The translations under genes were made by a program, and so were the position numbers. Below the pieces are notes generated by a model that had not been told where the DNA came from, made no database searches, and saw only the letters and a list, made by a program, of their open reading frames with translations. A stretch of 64,000 nt of DNA from NCBI GenBank assembly GCA_900074885.1, contig FJUW01000089.1:1-64000 (forward strand), in the 5' to 3' direction. This document shows, one piece after another, positions 12,416-22,702 of the stretch. The stretch is from Rhynchosporium graminicola (Eukaryota; Ascomycota; Leotiomycetes; Helotiales; Ploettnerulaceae). Position 1 is the first letter of the stretch, and each line of letters opens with the position of its first letter.

Positions 12416-13197
12416 CTTAATTACGCTATTCACGATAAGGAAATACTCGTAATTATACGATCTTTCAGTAACTAGAGATCTAAGCTCGTAGGCGCACTAT
12501 ATTAGATCCGCGTTATTACTAATTATAAAGCTCTTAAGTACTTCATGACCTCTAAACAGCTGAACGTACGATAAGCCTAATAGGCCGAGCTACTCGCAGA
12601 TTATAACTTTATAATTACCTATCGACCTAGGAAGTATAATCTACTTACTAATACTCTCTCTCGCAGAATAGATAAATTAGACGACTAGAATAATACTAAA
12701 AGAACTTAGCGTTTATAGTAGCTGCTACGCGAAGACTAAATCGATCTAGTACTACTTATAAGCAACCTCCGGAATAGCTCCGACTCTATAGATAACTTTA
12801 AGCTTATTAACGCCTTAGAAGTCGCCGACCTATCGCTAGTATTTTCTATAGTATAGTAAGTACTTAACGCTAATCGCACTACGCCGTTACTCTAAGCTTT
12901 ATAGAAATAAGCTCTCTCCGCTACTCCTAGAAAACTAACTATAGAAAAAGATCTTCTACTCTATAAAAGAAGACTAATCGTACCTAACGTCTCATACTTT
13001 CGCACGCTACTTATACGCGAAGTATACGACCGATTAGAGACTACCTATCTAAGTGCAAAGAAGACCTTATAACTACTAGTATTATAATACTAGTAGTACG
13101 GAATCGCTTTAACTATTAACTAGTACTACTATAACTATTATACTTACTAACGAATTCAAGTGCCGCATAATAAGAAACCGGGCCTCCTCTAACCTCT
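12416..13197 (+). repeat. Second copy of the 782-bp duplication
   Basis: This is near-identical to 11114-11895. Pol continues normally after 13197 into the integrase core, exactly as expected if it followed on from 11895. Confidence 0.95.
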
Positions 13198-14408
13198 GCC
13201 TATACTATCACGTCTATAGGAGTATATTATAGTCGACTACTATAGCTTTAACCGCGATAAATATAGCTACGATAACGTTCTCGTATTTATCGACTGTTTT
13301 AGTAAATAAGTAATTAGTATTCTATACCGAAAGACCTCCGATGCGCGCGACCTTATAAAGCTTTACTTATACTACGTATACTACTATTTCGGAGCTCTAT
13401 TAATAATTACCTCTGATAGAGGGCCTTAATTTGTTTCCCGTTTTTAGACTATAGTTATTATAATTCTCGGCACTAAAAGATAGCTTTCTGCAGCAGATTA
13501 CTCGCAAATAGATAGCTAAACAGAGATCTATAACTAATATCTCTAACGCAGATTACGACCTTTTATCTCTTACTATTAAGACGACTAGTCGGAATTCTTA
13601 CCTATTATAGATTACGCCTAGATAACTCTCCCTTACGAATCCCTTAGAGGTCTCTTACCCTTTGAAGTCGTATATAGATATATACCCCGCGTTAATTAGA
13701 ATTAGAAAGACCTACCTGACTCTACTACGCTTACTAATAAGTTGAATACTTAGTAAGCTTTAGATTACGCTAATCGCATACGCGACGCCTAGACTACTGC
13801 TTAATCTAGCTTCTAACGTGTATAAGCTAAGATATCCTAATCCTATAATCGCTTACGCTATGAAGTCGACTTCACTATAGACGACCTTATCTAGCTAGAT
13901 ATACGCTACTTTATAAGTACTCGACCTAGTAAAAAACTCGACTTCCTGACTAATAGACTCTTCCGTATAATTAAAAAGGTCGGAAGCTCTTATCGCCTAG
14001 AGCTCCTTGCTAGTATGAAAGTATATAACGTATTCCCTGCTACTAAGCTACAGAAGTATCTAAATGACCCCTTACTAGGATAAACCTTACTACTGCTACT
14101 ACCTATTAATATTACTAGTAATAATAAATAGGAGATCGAAGATATACTTGCGTGCTGCAAGTAGCGCAATAGCCTCTTATACCGAGTTTCCTAGTTAAAT
14201 CAAGACGTCGATCTAATATAGTACGACGCTATAGACGTTAAATACGCTCCCGCTAAGCTATAATAATTCAACATTAATAACCTAACGTAAGCTAGACCTC
14301 CTACTAAACTACCTAATTAGCTGAAAGCTTTCTACGATAGAATTAATAATTACGACTACCTTAATAGTAATAAGGAGATAGACTAACGCTCGAGGGCGAG
14401 CTTTTTTC

Positions 14409-14422
14409 GGAGGGAGGAGTAG
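14409..14422 (+). other. Polypurine tract of element B1
   Basis: The purine-rich GGAGGGAGGAGTAG lies directly before the 3' LTR, the position of the plus-strand DNA primer in LTR retrotransposons. B2 has an equivalent tract before 3030. Confidence 0.75.
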
Positions 14423-14671
14423 TGTAACGACTAGTCAGGTTCGACTAGTTAGGTTTGGAGGTCTCTCCTTATTAGTGGAAACACTTACTGCTAAGCGAGA
14501 TTACACGAGTAGAGTTTAGGGGCCCCTTTTTATATATATACTTCTATTCTCTTTCTACTTCTTAACTCCTTAGTTGTAGATTCTTAAGTGATTCTTACTA
14601 CTTCATATTCATAGTAATATGAGGTCTTATTACTCAGGTAGTTTTGAGACCTTTCTAGAGCAAGCGTCACA
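14423..14671 (+). repeat. 3' LTR of Gypsy element B1
   Basis: This 249-bp LTR begins TGTAACGACTAG and ends GCGTCACA. It is the partner of 6793-7041 with equal length. The differences I checked at the 5' end are all transitions toward A/T in this copy. Confidence 0.93.
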
Positions 14672-14676
14672 GTAAG
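14672..14676. repeat. Target-site duplication of element B1, right copy (GTAAG)
   Basis: This matches 6788-6792 and closes the B1 insertion. Confidence 0.88.
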
Positions 14677-15616
14677 GTAATAATTAGCGTTTATAGCTAG
14701 CCGGTCTCGTATCGATACTCTCTATTAGAAGAAAGTAAGGTCTAATCTATTATCTAGGGGTAGGATCTTCTTAGTAAGATAAGACTTCTTAAGGTATAAC
14801 TCTACTAATTCAGCGCTAGGAGAAGGAGATAGTTTATTAGGAATAATATCTTCTCTTTTAGTACTATATATCGGAATAGAGTTTATTAGCTTATTAAACT
14901 CTAGAATATATAGAGATTATAGTATTAGTTCTAATAGAAGAGTCGAAGATAAGCGAGGGACCCTTATAAGGAACTTATCTTATATAAAGATCAGTTTATC
15001 TATAGTATCTTCTAGAGAGTTATTCTTTTCCTCTTAATCCGCTAATTATTATAAGAGGGAATAGATCAGGTTCAAGTCACTTATAATAGTAAGAGTACTT
15101 AGCGATTATACTTCTAGTAAATTTCGCTTTTATTTTCCTTTCTCTCTTAGTTAGTACTTCTTTAATAAGATATTAATATTCTCTAAAGTAAGAGATATTT
15201 AGAGTAAGGAAAAGTATAATAGATTAAGTTCGGAGGTAAAGCAGGGGGGATCGCGTTAAGTTCCCTTAGAACTAGAGAAGTCTCTAGTTTATTAGTTAAG
15301 AGCTATAATAGTAGCTTAAAAAGGAGTATATTAAGGCTATTTCGGCGGTAATATATAGAGATTAAAGTTCCGGGGTATTTATTATATCTTCTTTAAAATC
15401 TATTTATAATTCCTTTATACTAAAGAGGTTATTAAAGGAGTATTAGTAAAGACTTCCTCTATTATACTATTTATAATAAGCTAAATTAAACCTTAATTTA
15501 TAATTATCCGAGAGATCTCTAGTATCTCGGCTATATACGAGTAGTTATCGAATAACTAACTTAGTAGTAAGATATTATAATAAGCTATCTCCGGCTATCT
15601 TAATCTTTTTAATTAA
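14677..15616 (-). mobile_element. Gypsy element A1, 5' internal region and gag N-terminal part (minus strand)
   Basis: The sequence between the B1 target duplication and the minus-strand A1 LTR is the 5' untranslated and gag-coding part of A1. Minus-strand frames show long coding-like stretches (for example around 14750-15030) broken by TAG/TAA. The gag frame resumes at 6792 on the far side of B1. No intact open frame remains. Confidence 0.68.
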
Positions 15617-15884
15617 TATAATAATATAAGACTTAAGGCGGTATATAAGTAAGAATAAATAAGTAGAGAGGCTAAGAGTAATCTTATATAATCTACTACG
15701 AAGAAAACAAAAAAATAAGGAAGGAAGAAGAAGAGAGATAGAGTATAAAGCACCTTATATATATATACTAGTACTAGTCCGATACTATACCGGGTTAGAT
15801 ACTAGTTCTGCCGGGATACCTATGAACTTAGGCCCTATTATCTATCCTTCTTCTCATATAATATTCAGGTGAGCTATCGTCACA
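15617..15884 (-). repeat. 5' LTR of Gypsy element A1 (minus strand)
   Basis: The reverse complement matches LTR A2 over its full 268 bp, beginning TGTGACGATAGC at 15884 and ending in a RIP-altered form of GTCGTTATA at 15617. No polypurine tract lies upstream (15885 onward), which fits a 5' LTR of an element reading toward lower coordinates. Confidence 0.87.
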
Positions 15885-16330
15885 GCTAGCCTAATACGGC
15901 GGGATAATAAAAAAGGAAGCGAGCGATAATAAGAGGAAGTATAATAATAGCTGGATCGAGCGATAATAGGAGCGGAGCGCTAGCCTAATACGGCGGGATC
16001 ATAATAAAGAAAGCGGATAATAATAATTAGAACGCTTAACGTTTAGTAATAGAACGCGGTTATTAACTATAGGGGGGTTCTACGACTATTTGCTATTAGT
16101 CTCCGCTGGAAAACAGGCGGGAGGAGGGGAGTAATATAAGGGGCGAGCCCTAGGATTAAGTACCGGCGATACTTGTACTTACTAAGCCTAGCGGTACCCG
16201 CATGTTTTCCCTCGGAGCTAGGCTAGAACCTGACTCTCTCTTATATCGAACTTCTTGAATACTACACTTGACTATCTGCGTACGCGTTACTCACCCGTGA
16301 CAACTAGCTGGACTAGCTAAATACTTCCTT
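15885..16330. repeat. Short direct repeats between the A1 LTR and the Copia relic
   Basis: A 21-bp unit (GCTAGCCTAATACGGCGGGAT) occurs at 15885-15905 and again at 15979-15999. A shorter unit, GAGCGATAATA, occurs at 15921 and 15958. The rest (16080-16320) is less AT-rich and shows no gene. It could include an LTR of the neighbouring Copia element, but I could not match two ends. Confidence 0.5.
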
Positions 16331-17172
16331 AGCGTTAGAATTATACGTGATAGAGAGAAGAAGACGATTTCTCTTTACTAAGATGCGTATATCCATAAGA
16401 TATTAGATCGATTTGGAATAACTAACTATAAGAGCGCTAATACGCCTTTTGCTACTAGTTCAGAGGTTTCTATAGTTAAATTCAAGGGAGTAGCTACTCT
16501 ATAAGAAATTAAGCTATATTAATAGCTTTATAGTAGTCTTTAGTACCTAGCTTATACTCGCTGGGATATACTATACTACTGCTTTATACTATTATAATTT
16601 CTAATAAATCTATTACTTTAATACCTTATAAGCGCTAAGAGAGTACTTACGTACCTATAAGGTACGAAGTACTACGCTACGACTTACGGAGGAGACGTTA
16701 CTAATAGAGAGAAGATGAAATTAAGTGGTTTCTATAACTCTGATTAAGCTGGTAACCGAATTAATAGAGTATTATATACCGGAGTCTGTTTCTTCCTTAT
16801 AGGAGGTGTTTTCTTAGCTATTTTAAAGCGATAGACTACTATAGCTCTTGCCTCTACGGAAGCAGAGTATATAGCTATATGCGCTTTTACTAGAGAAGCT
16901 TCATGGATACGCTAAGTACTGAAGGAGCTAGGCTATAATAAGCCAGACTCTAGGAGTATAGAGATATAGTACGATAATCAGGGAGCTTTATCTCTATCGG
17001 AGAACCCTAAATTATACTAACGTACTAAGCATATCGATATTAAATTCTACTACTTTCGCTAGGAGGTCGCTAGAGGTCATTTCGACCCTTAGTATATACC
17101 CTTAAAAGAGAATACGGCAGATAGTTTCACTAAACTACTTAGCTTATAAGACCTTAAGGCCTTTATAGTAAT
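16331..17172 (+). mobile_element. Ty1/Copia retrotransposon relic: RT C-terminus and RNase H
   Basis: One plus-strand frame gives the classic Copia tail: an RT end resembling YI-KILDRFG (16386-16420), a YLAYTR segment (16545-16565), the RNase H DSD-AGN motif (16738-16755), LASTEAEYIA (16847-16876), DNQGALSLSENP (around 16972-17007) and RTKHIDIKF. It is broken only by TAG/TAA stops at expected Gln, Trp or Arg sites. Gag, integrase and most of RT are absent, so it is a truncated, dead copy. It marks the right edge of the transposon block. Confidence 0.88.
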
Positions 17173-19083
17173 ACTGAATATAACTGTTTTATACTTAGAA
17201 TAAGGGGTATAGATATTAATTAGAAGGCTAATATATCTTAAAGGAATTACGGAACCTGTGGTTTTTTGTCTAGATTCACGTGATATCGAGGCATAGTGCT
17301 AGTCTCTAGGGGTATCACCATACGTACGCATACGATAGTATAATTGACTAATTATAGGAAATTAGATCACTCGTACCTGTAGAAGTTACCGACTTTATGG
17401 TATCTCTACAGAGGGGTGTGTTGCGAGGATATAGGTCTTGGCATTGGATCAGGTGACTATAGTCACGTGCATAGTCCGTGCGGATATACCTAGATAATAT
17501 CTTCTGTCGGCTCTCTATAGTAATTAGTACTGCAATGCAACTAATATCATTCAACTACTCTATGCCTTACTCTGAAGATCAACGTAACCTTGCGATACCA
17601 TTTTCGATGATGATCAAAGGCGGTCTGAAAAGCGAATATGGGCGACTTTCTTCCGGGACCGGAGATGCTGATGCTCCTGGCACATCCAGAGGGCATTAGT
17701 ACGCTGTTTTATTAAATAAATGAAACTTTTCTACATTCGTGTAAGATTATGACCTTGGAGCTGGCTGAATTCCTGTAGATAGATGGGCTTGCTTGTTGGT
17801 GGTTTGCCATCTGAGTCTTTGAATGGCTAGTGCAGAGGTACCAGCAAAGTCTTAGCTAACCATTTTGATATACTCCTTTTCCGCGTCAAATTCGCGTTTG
17901 TCTGCTTACTACGCTTGTGAAGAGAGCTTATTAGACTTGCAGTCGGGGTATAGTAGAGTAGTAGAATAGTAGAATCCGACGATTTTCTTGGAGGAAGAGT
18001 GAGAAGTCAAGAAGGTGTGCGTAACTGTATTTCTTTACAAGCAAGTCGCCATATTAATTAGAGTCAGTTATACCGGAATTCCTTGTCCTTTCCTGAATTT
18101 CTCGCTGCTGCAGTGCTGGGATACTTCGATACTTGCCTTGGATTGCTATTTAGCAAAATCCTCGATATTCTAAGTCCTTTCCACAATTCCACTACGTGGT
18201 CTCGCTAGCGGTTAGTCCCCCCGCCACTGCTAATCAACAAAACAGATACAAGGGTTCAACTAATCGGCTAAGCAGTCGATCTGTTACAGAATCAAAGTCA
18301 CCTTACTTTATAAGGTATGTAATTTCAAGACCGCTATAGTAGTACACGGAACGGCCTCGAAAACTACGCTTAAGTAAGCCTAGATTTTCATGTTAGGAGA
18401 CCGTGGGTGCAAAAATTCTGACCGCCTCAATTGTTCTGACTCGACAACATACGGTAGTTGCACTCTCGGTTACCGGCACTACGACTGTCAACAAGCCTCC
18501 CGCTCTTCACCGACCCTCATTCCCGCGCTAACAAGTGATAGCTTCCCTCGGCAGATATTATATCCCCAGATTTCGCTTCCTTAGTACCTATGAAAAGCGC
18601 TGGAATATGGAGAAAGCGCGGCAATTGCTTAAACAGGTCTTAGCAACCTCTAAGCTACTTTAGCTGCGGGTAGCGCCGTAGCCCAGGGTCTGAGTATACT
18701 ATGTCAATATTATTTTGCCTTTGACTTGCTGAGATCGCAAGATAAGCCACTCCCTTGGCTGGAGCGATCTTCAAACCACGTTTGAGGTATTGGAGTGTTA
18801 TATGAAGGCGGTGAGAAAGACGCAATGTTAATGAGGAATTGCAAGTAATACAAGTACTTCGAGAGACCCGACACCTGGGGTTCGGGTTCTTTATTGAGTT
18901 CTAAGTGCTGATCTGAGAACCCCTTTTGGATATCTCCCTACCTTGACTTTGTGGTTACCTTGAAGGCCCTATCAACTTTCTGTGTTGGACGACAGCATTT
19001 CTCGTCTTAGCATCTTCAATATTTCGAGACACTTAGCCTGTTTCCCTGCCTCCACGGTGCTTTAAGCAACACTTCCGTCCATT
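17173..19083. other. Transition from transposon block to gene-bearing sequence; no gene seen
   Basis: Base composition shifts from AT-rich, TA-dense DNA to ordinary composition around 17.4-17.7 kb. Only short unsupported open frames occur. The last several hundred bases should contain the promoter and 5' leader of the MFS transporter that starts at 19084. Confidence 0.6.
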
Positions 19084-21138
19084 ATGGCATCTACCACCCC
19101 CGATGTAGTGCATCGCAATTCCAACACCTCTATCTCAGACGCCGAGCTCGCTCTCGACGAGAAGCACAATGCTAGGCATGTCGAACAAGGATCCACTCCC
19201 CAAATCGTCTACGAAATTGATGACGCAGCACAGAAGAAAGTCATGTATGTTCTACCTCCCCTTACACCCCATAATTCCCTGAACCTCTTTAAATATATCT
19301 CCCATAAACCAGCAACTAACTTTGTTCTTAGACGCAAAGTCGACATCAGACTTCTTCCCATTCTCGCCATCATGTATTCTACTGCGGTGGTGGATAGGAA
19401 AAATCTGGGTCTTGCCCTTGTGGCGGGTATGCAGCAGGACTTGGGACTCGCGATTGGAAGTCGCTATACGATCACTGTGATGGTGTTTTTTCTGACCTAT
19501 GTGTAAGTTGATTTTCCTCCCGGCCTTCTTCTTTCCCTTCCTCGCTCACTTGAGCATAGAACTAACTCGTTGTCACAGTCTTTTTGAGATTCCAAGTGTA
19601 AGTCTTTGCTGGGAAGAGGAGATGGAAGCTCAGTGTGGTCTTAACCAGTGACTGACTGCTGGCAGAATCTCATGCTGCCCAAAGCCGGCCCAGCGAACTG
19701 GCTCGCATTTCTTGGTATCGGCTTCGGATCCGTACTCATGGGTATGGCATTCGTGAAGACATGGGGTGTGATGGCTTTCTGTCGAGCGTTGCTGGGTGTC
19801 TTTGAAGCGGGTTACTTGCCTGGTAAGCTTACATCTCCCCACTCTTTCGCTCTCCTCTATACTGGAATCGGTACTTGAAAATACTTCTCAACATTCGCTG
19901 AAATTTCTTCAGGATGCGCATATCTCATCACATGCTGGTATACCCGTTTCGAAGTCGGTAAACGGCTTGCTGGGTTCTGGATCTTTGCTGTCCTTATGGG
20001 TGGATTCTCTGCCATCTTCGCCTACCTCTTGACACTTCTCAAAGGTCTACAAGGGCTTAATGGTTGGCAATGTAAGTCAGCTTCACAAATCTACTTCCCT
20101 CCTCCTCCTCCTGTAACTTTCGCCCTCCTCCTTGAGTCCAGACGCTGATATTGCCTATAGGGATCTTCATAATCGAAGGAGCCGTAACCATCTTCATATG
20201 TGTTATTGGATGGTTTATCATCGTTCCCTTTCCGTCGGAAGCGCATTCGTTCCTCTCGCCTCCCGAACAGAAATTCATGATCGACCGCATCAACAACGAC
20301 CGGGGTGACGCTGTCCAAGATAAAATCACGCTTCGTGTAATCCTACACCATTTGTCCGATTGGCGTCTGTATTTCTGGTCATTCAACTTCATGGCATCCA
20401 CTCTTCCGGGCCACGCATACGCATACTTCCTCCCGGTGATATTGAAACAAGGAATGGGATATACGACTCAGCAATCCCAATTGTTAAGTGCACCGCCTTA
20501 TGTATTCGCTGCGATCATGACATTCGTGAGTGGGTATTTGGGTGATAAGTATCATATTCGGGGTCCGATAATCGCGGTTCATCAGTTGCTAACAGCGATC
20601 GGAATGTTGATCACGGCTTTTGGGAGTAGTCACGGGGTTAGGTATTTCGGGGCTTTTCTGGGGATTGGGTTTTTGGAGTATTGTATTCCAGGAGTTCTTA
20701 CCCTCCAGGCTAGTGAGTAGTTCCACTTCCTTCGTCCATCTATCATTTTGGCGTTTTCTTGGAAAGGAAACGGTTCACTGACGATAATAATTATGCAGAT
20801 AACATCACATCGCAATCCAAAAGAGGTGTTGCTGCTGCTACATGTATGATGGGCGGTGGACTGGGTGGGATTTTTGCAAGTGTTGCATTTAAGCAAACGG
20901 AGAGCCCGAAATATACTGTACGTTTTTTGTCTCTCATCCTCGCCCCCATCCCCGTCTGGGGTATTGGCTGACATTTTTGACTGATAAATAGACTGGCGTC
21001 TTCGTTACGCTTGCTGCGTCGATTACGAGTATTATTTTGATTGGAATCATGGACTTCCATTTCTGGCGCTGTAACAAGAAAGCACGTGCTGGAACCTCGA
21101 AGAATGAGGGGATGGCGGGGTTTCTCTATACTTACTAG
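19084..21138 (+). CDS. MFS transporter, anion:cation symporter (Dal5/TNA1-like) family
   Basis: This is a plasma-membrane secondary transporter of small organic anions or vitamins (allantoate, nicotinate and similar substrates are typical of the family; the substrate here is unknown). I infer eight exons: 19084-19244, 19332-19502, 19579-19597, 19666-19822, 19913-20071, 20161-20712, 20799-20917 and 20992-21138, giving 494 residues, normal for the family. All introns are GT-AG and splicing restores one frame. The start of the membrane domain (RKVDIRLLPIL, then a VVDRKNLG segment), a central hydrophilic loop and about twelve hydrophobic stretches support the call. Exon 3 is only 19 nt. The N-terminal ~50 residues are polar and cytosolic. 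It lies nearest to the transposon block but shows no RIP damage. Confidence 0.88.
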
Positions 21139-22702
21139 ACTGACTTGTACATCTACCTGTTGTGTTGTACTTCTACCTGTTCTGTGTTTCCCATCCACAG
21201 GAGAAATGTATCTCTATCTTTATTTCTATATCCATAACCTATCTCTCTATGTACCAATAACAATATTCAGCCATACTCTAGCTTGTGTAATCCTACTATA
21301 GACTTCGCCTTCGTATGTATATAAGACACAATTCCCGAGAGGCTGTCGTGCAGTTCTGCAACCCCACACCTCATTCGTGCATGCATGCCTGTGTTACATT
21401 ATGGCGCACACTTAATGCATTTTGTTCTTTTCGATATGGGAAGCCTATCAGAAGCAATTTTGGCGAGGGCATTGGTAAAAGGGCATACTCTTGCGACGTG
21501 CAACAAAAGAGTGTATTCTGAACTGATCAATGAGGATCAGGCACGGGATTGTTTTGAGCTTGTGGATGATAAGGGGGTTTGATAGGGGTTTGAGTTTTAC
21601 TCGGGGAGCTGGAGGCCTGTAGAATCTCCCTGTTCTTCATCTCCTGTATCTCTTTCTTTTCTGTCGAGTTGATTAATTCTCACTTATTATAAAGTAAGTC
21701 TCAGCTTTATAAATGACTATCGACGTCAGCTTCTGTAGTCGCGCCACTCTTATTCACCTTGAAGCTGAACTGAGTGCAATATCTGCAGATGACCTTTTGT
21801 TCCTTGAGACTTCGAGAGAGCAATTCGCCTTTGAGCCCAGTATGTGGATAGAAAATCAACTTGATTAATCAAGCTTGGATTGTATGAAATTGAGTAATAC
21901 TTACTTTTAGTTATTCTAAGATCTAGAGGTAATCAGATTTAATTCATTAGCTTACTGGTATATAAATATACTAAAATTTACTAAGTATTTAACAAGCTTG
22001 TCATATACAAAAGTATCTCTAGAAAATTAAAAGCCTGAAATATATATGTTTTAAGTCTATTTCAATTTCTACTTCTCATTCTAAATACTTTCTCGAATTC
22101 TCTTCTAAAAAGCGAAGCTTAAAAGGGAGACGAGACTTAAGCGACTCTCTGAGCCGTGTTTAGCCTAGTCTAGTATCATGTGACTTAACTAACTCAAATC
22201 AATTAACTTTATTATAATTAAGTAAATTAACTCTTGATTACTTAGTACAGGCCCGAAAGATCAACTATTTGCTGTCCGTGCGTAGTACTGTAATATTCCA
22301 CTGTGTAAGGGGTATTGGCTAATCAGCTAATCCGCTTTCTTTACTTTTTTATGTAAGGAGTAGATTATGGGGCCTATAGCACAGACAACGAATGGTAGAT
22401 CTTTACGGCCTGTACGAAGTATAAGCTATTATTGATTTAGTTTAATATTATTATTTCGCATATTGTTCGAGTCTGAAGTTAAGGATGCAGACTTGACCTT
22501 AGTCTCTATAGCTTCTCCCTTGTCTTCTATAAACACGACAACGAGACATACCCACCTTGAAGCATAACCCTTCAAGCATACATATCGACTTGCTAGCTTA
22601 CCTGCAGTTCACTACCCAAACCTTCTCGTGGCTAGCTACTAGCAGATACTGTTCAGGACTCCAACTTCAGGTTAGCTTCCAGATCATTAGTGTTTGTCAA
22701 AC
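21139..22702. other. Intergenic, with an AT-rich patch of possible transposon origin
   Basis: No gene is supported. About 21840-22260 is much more AT-rich than its surroundings and contains a perfect 14-bp palindrome (CTTGATTAATCAAG, 21860-21873). This could be a RIP-damaged relic, but no coding motif survives. The right end holds the promoter and leader of the 2EXR gene. Confidence 0.45.

Larger units (their letters stand above)
8690..14400 (+). pseudogene. pol of element B1 (protease, RT, RNase H, integrase), RIP-inactivated
   Basis: Landmarks in order: retropepsin LLDSGAN (active-site DSGA at 8744-8755); pre-RT and RT from about 10000, with an intact YLDD catalytic box at 10568-10579; RNase H with TDASD near 11012-11026; an integrase H2C2-like region up to the gap; the integrase Asp before RGP at 13414; and a C-terminal chromodomain-like part around 14110-14280. 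Protease and RT share one frame. Many TAG/TAA codons interrupt it. The copy keeps catalytic Asp residues that B2 has lost. The true sequence across 11114-13197 is probably 782 bp and not 2084 bp. Confidence 0.88.
6793..14671 (+). mobile_element. Full-length Ty3/Gypsy retrotransposon B1, RIP-inactivated
   Basis: The element has two 249-bp LTRs, a GTAAG target duplication, gag, then pol in the order protease, RT, RNase H, integrase and a chromodomain-like tail, which is the Ty3/Gypsy order. The span as given is 7879 bp, but 1302 bp of this (782-bp duplication plus 520 N) look artificial, so the true size is about 6577 bp. In-frame stops are almost all TAG/TAA at Gln or Trp positions without obvious frameshifts, so RIP and not random decay inactivated it. 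It is nested in gag of minus-strand element A1. Confidence 0.93.

Noticed and set aside
11807..12433. 208-codon minus-strand open frame
   Set aside because: Most of it is the N gap translated as unknown residues; it is not a gene.
15885..15999. Possible CRISPR-like array
   Set aside because: There are only two copies of the unit, in a eukaryotic transposon region, with no array structure.
20057..20401. Antisense open frames in the MFS gene
   Set aside because: They lie opposite well-supported transporter exons and have no features of their own.
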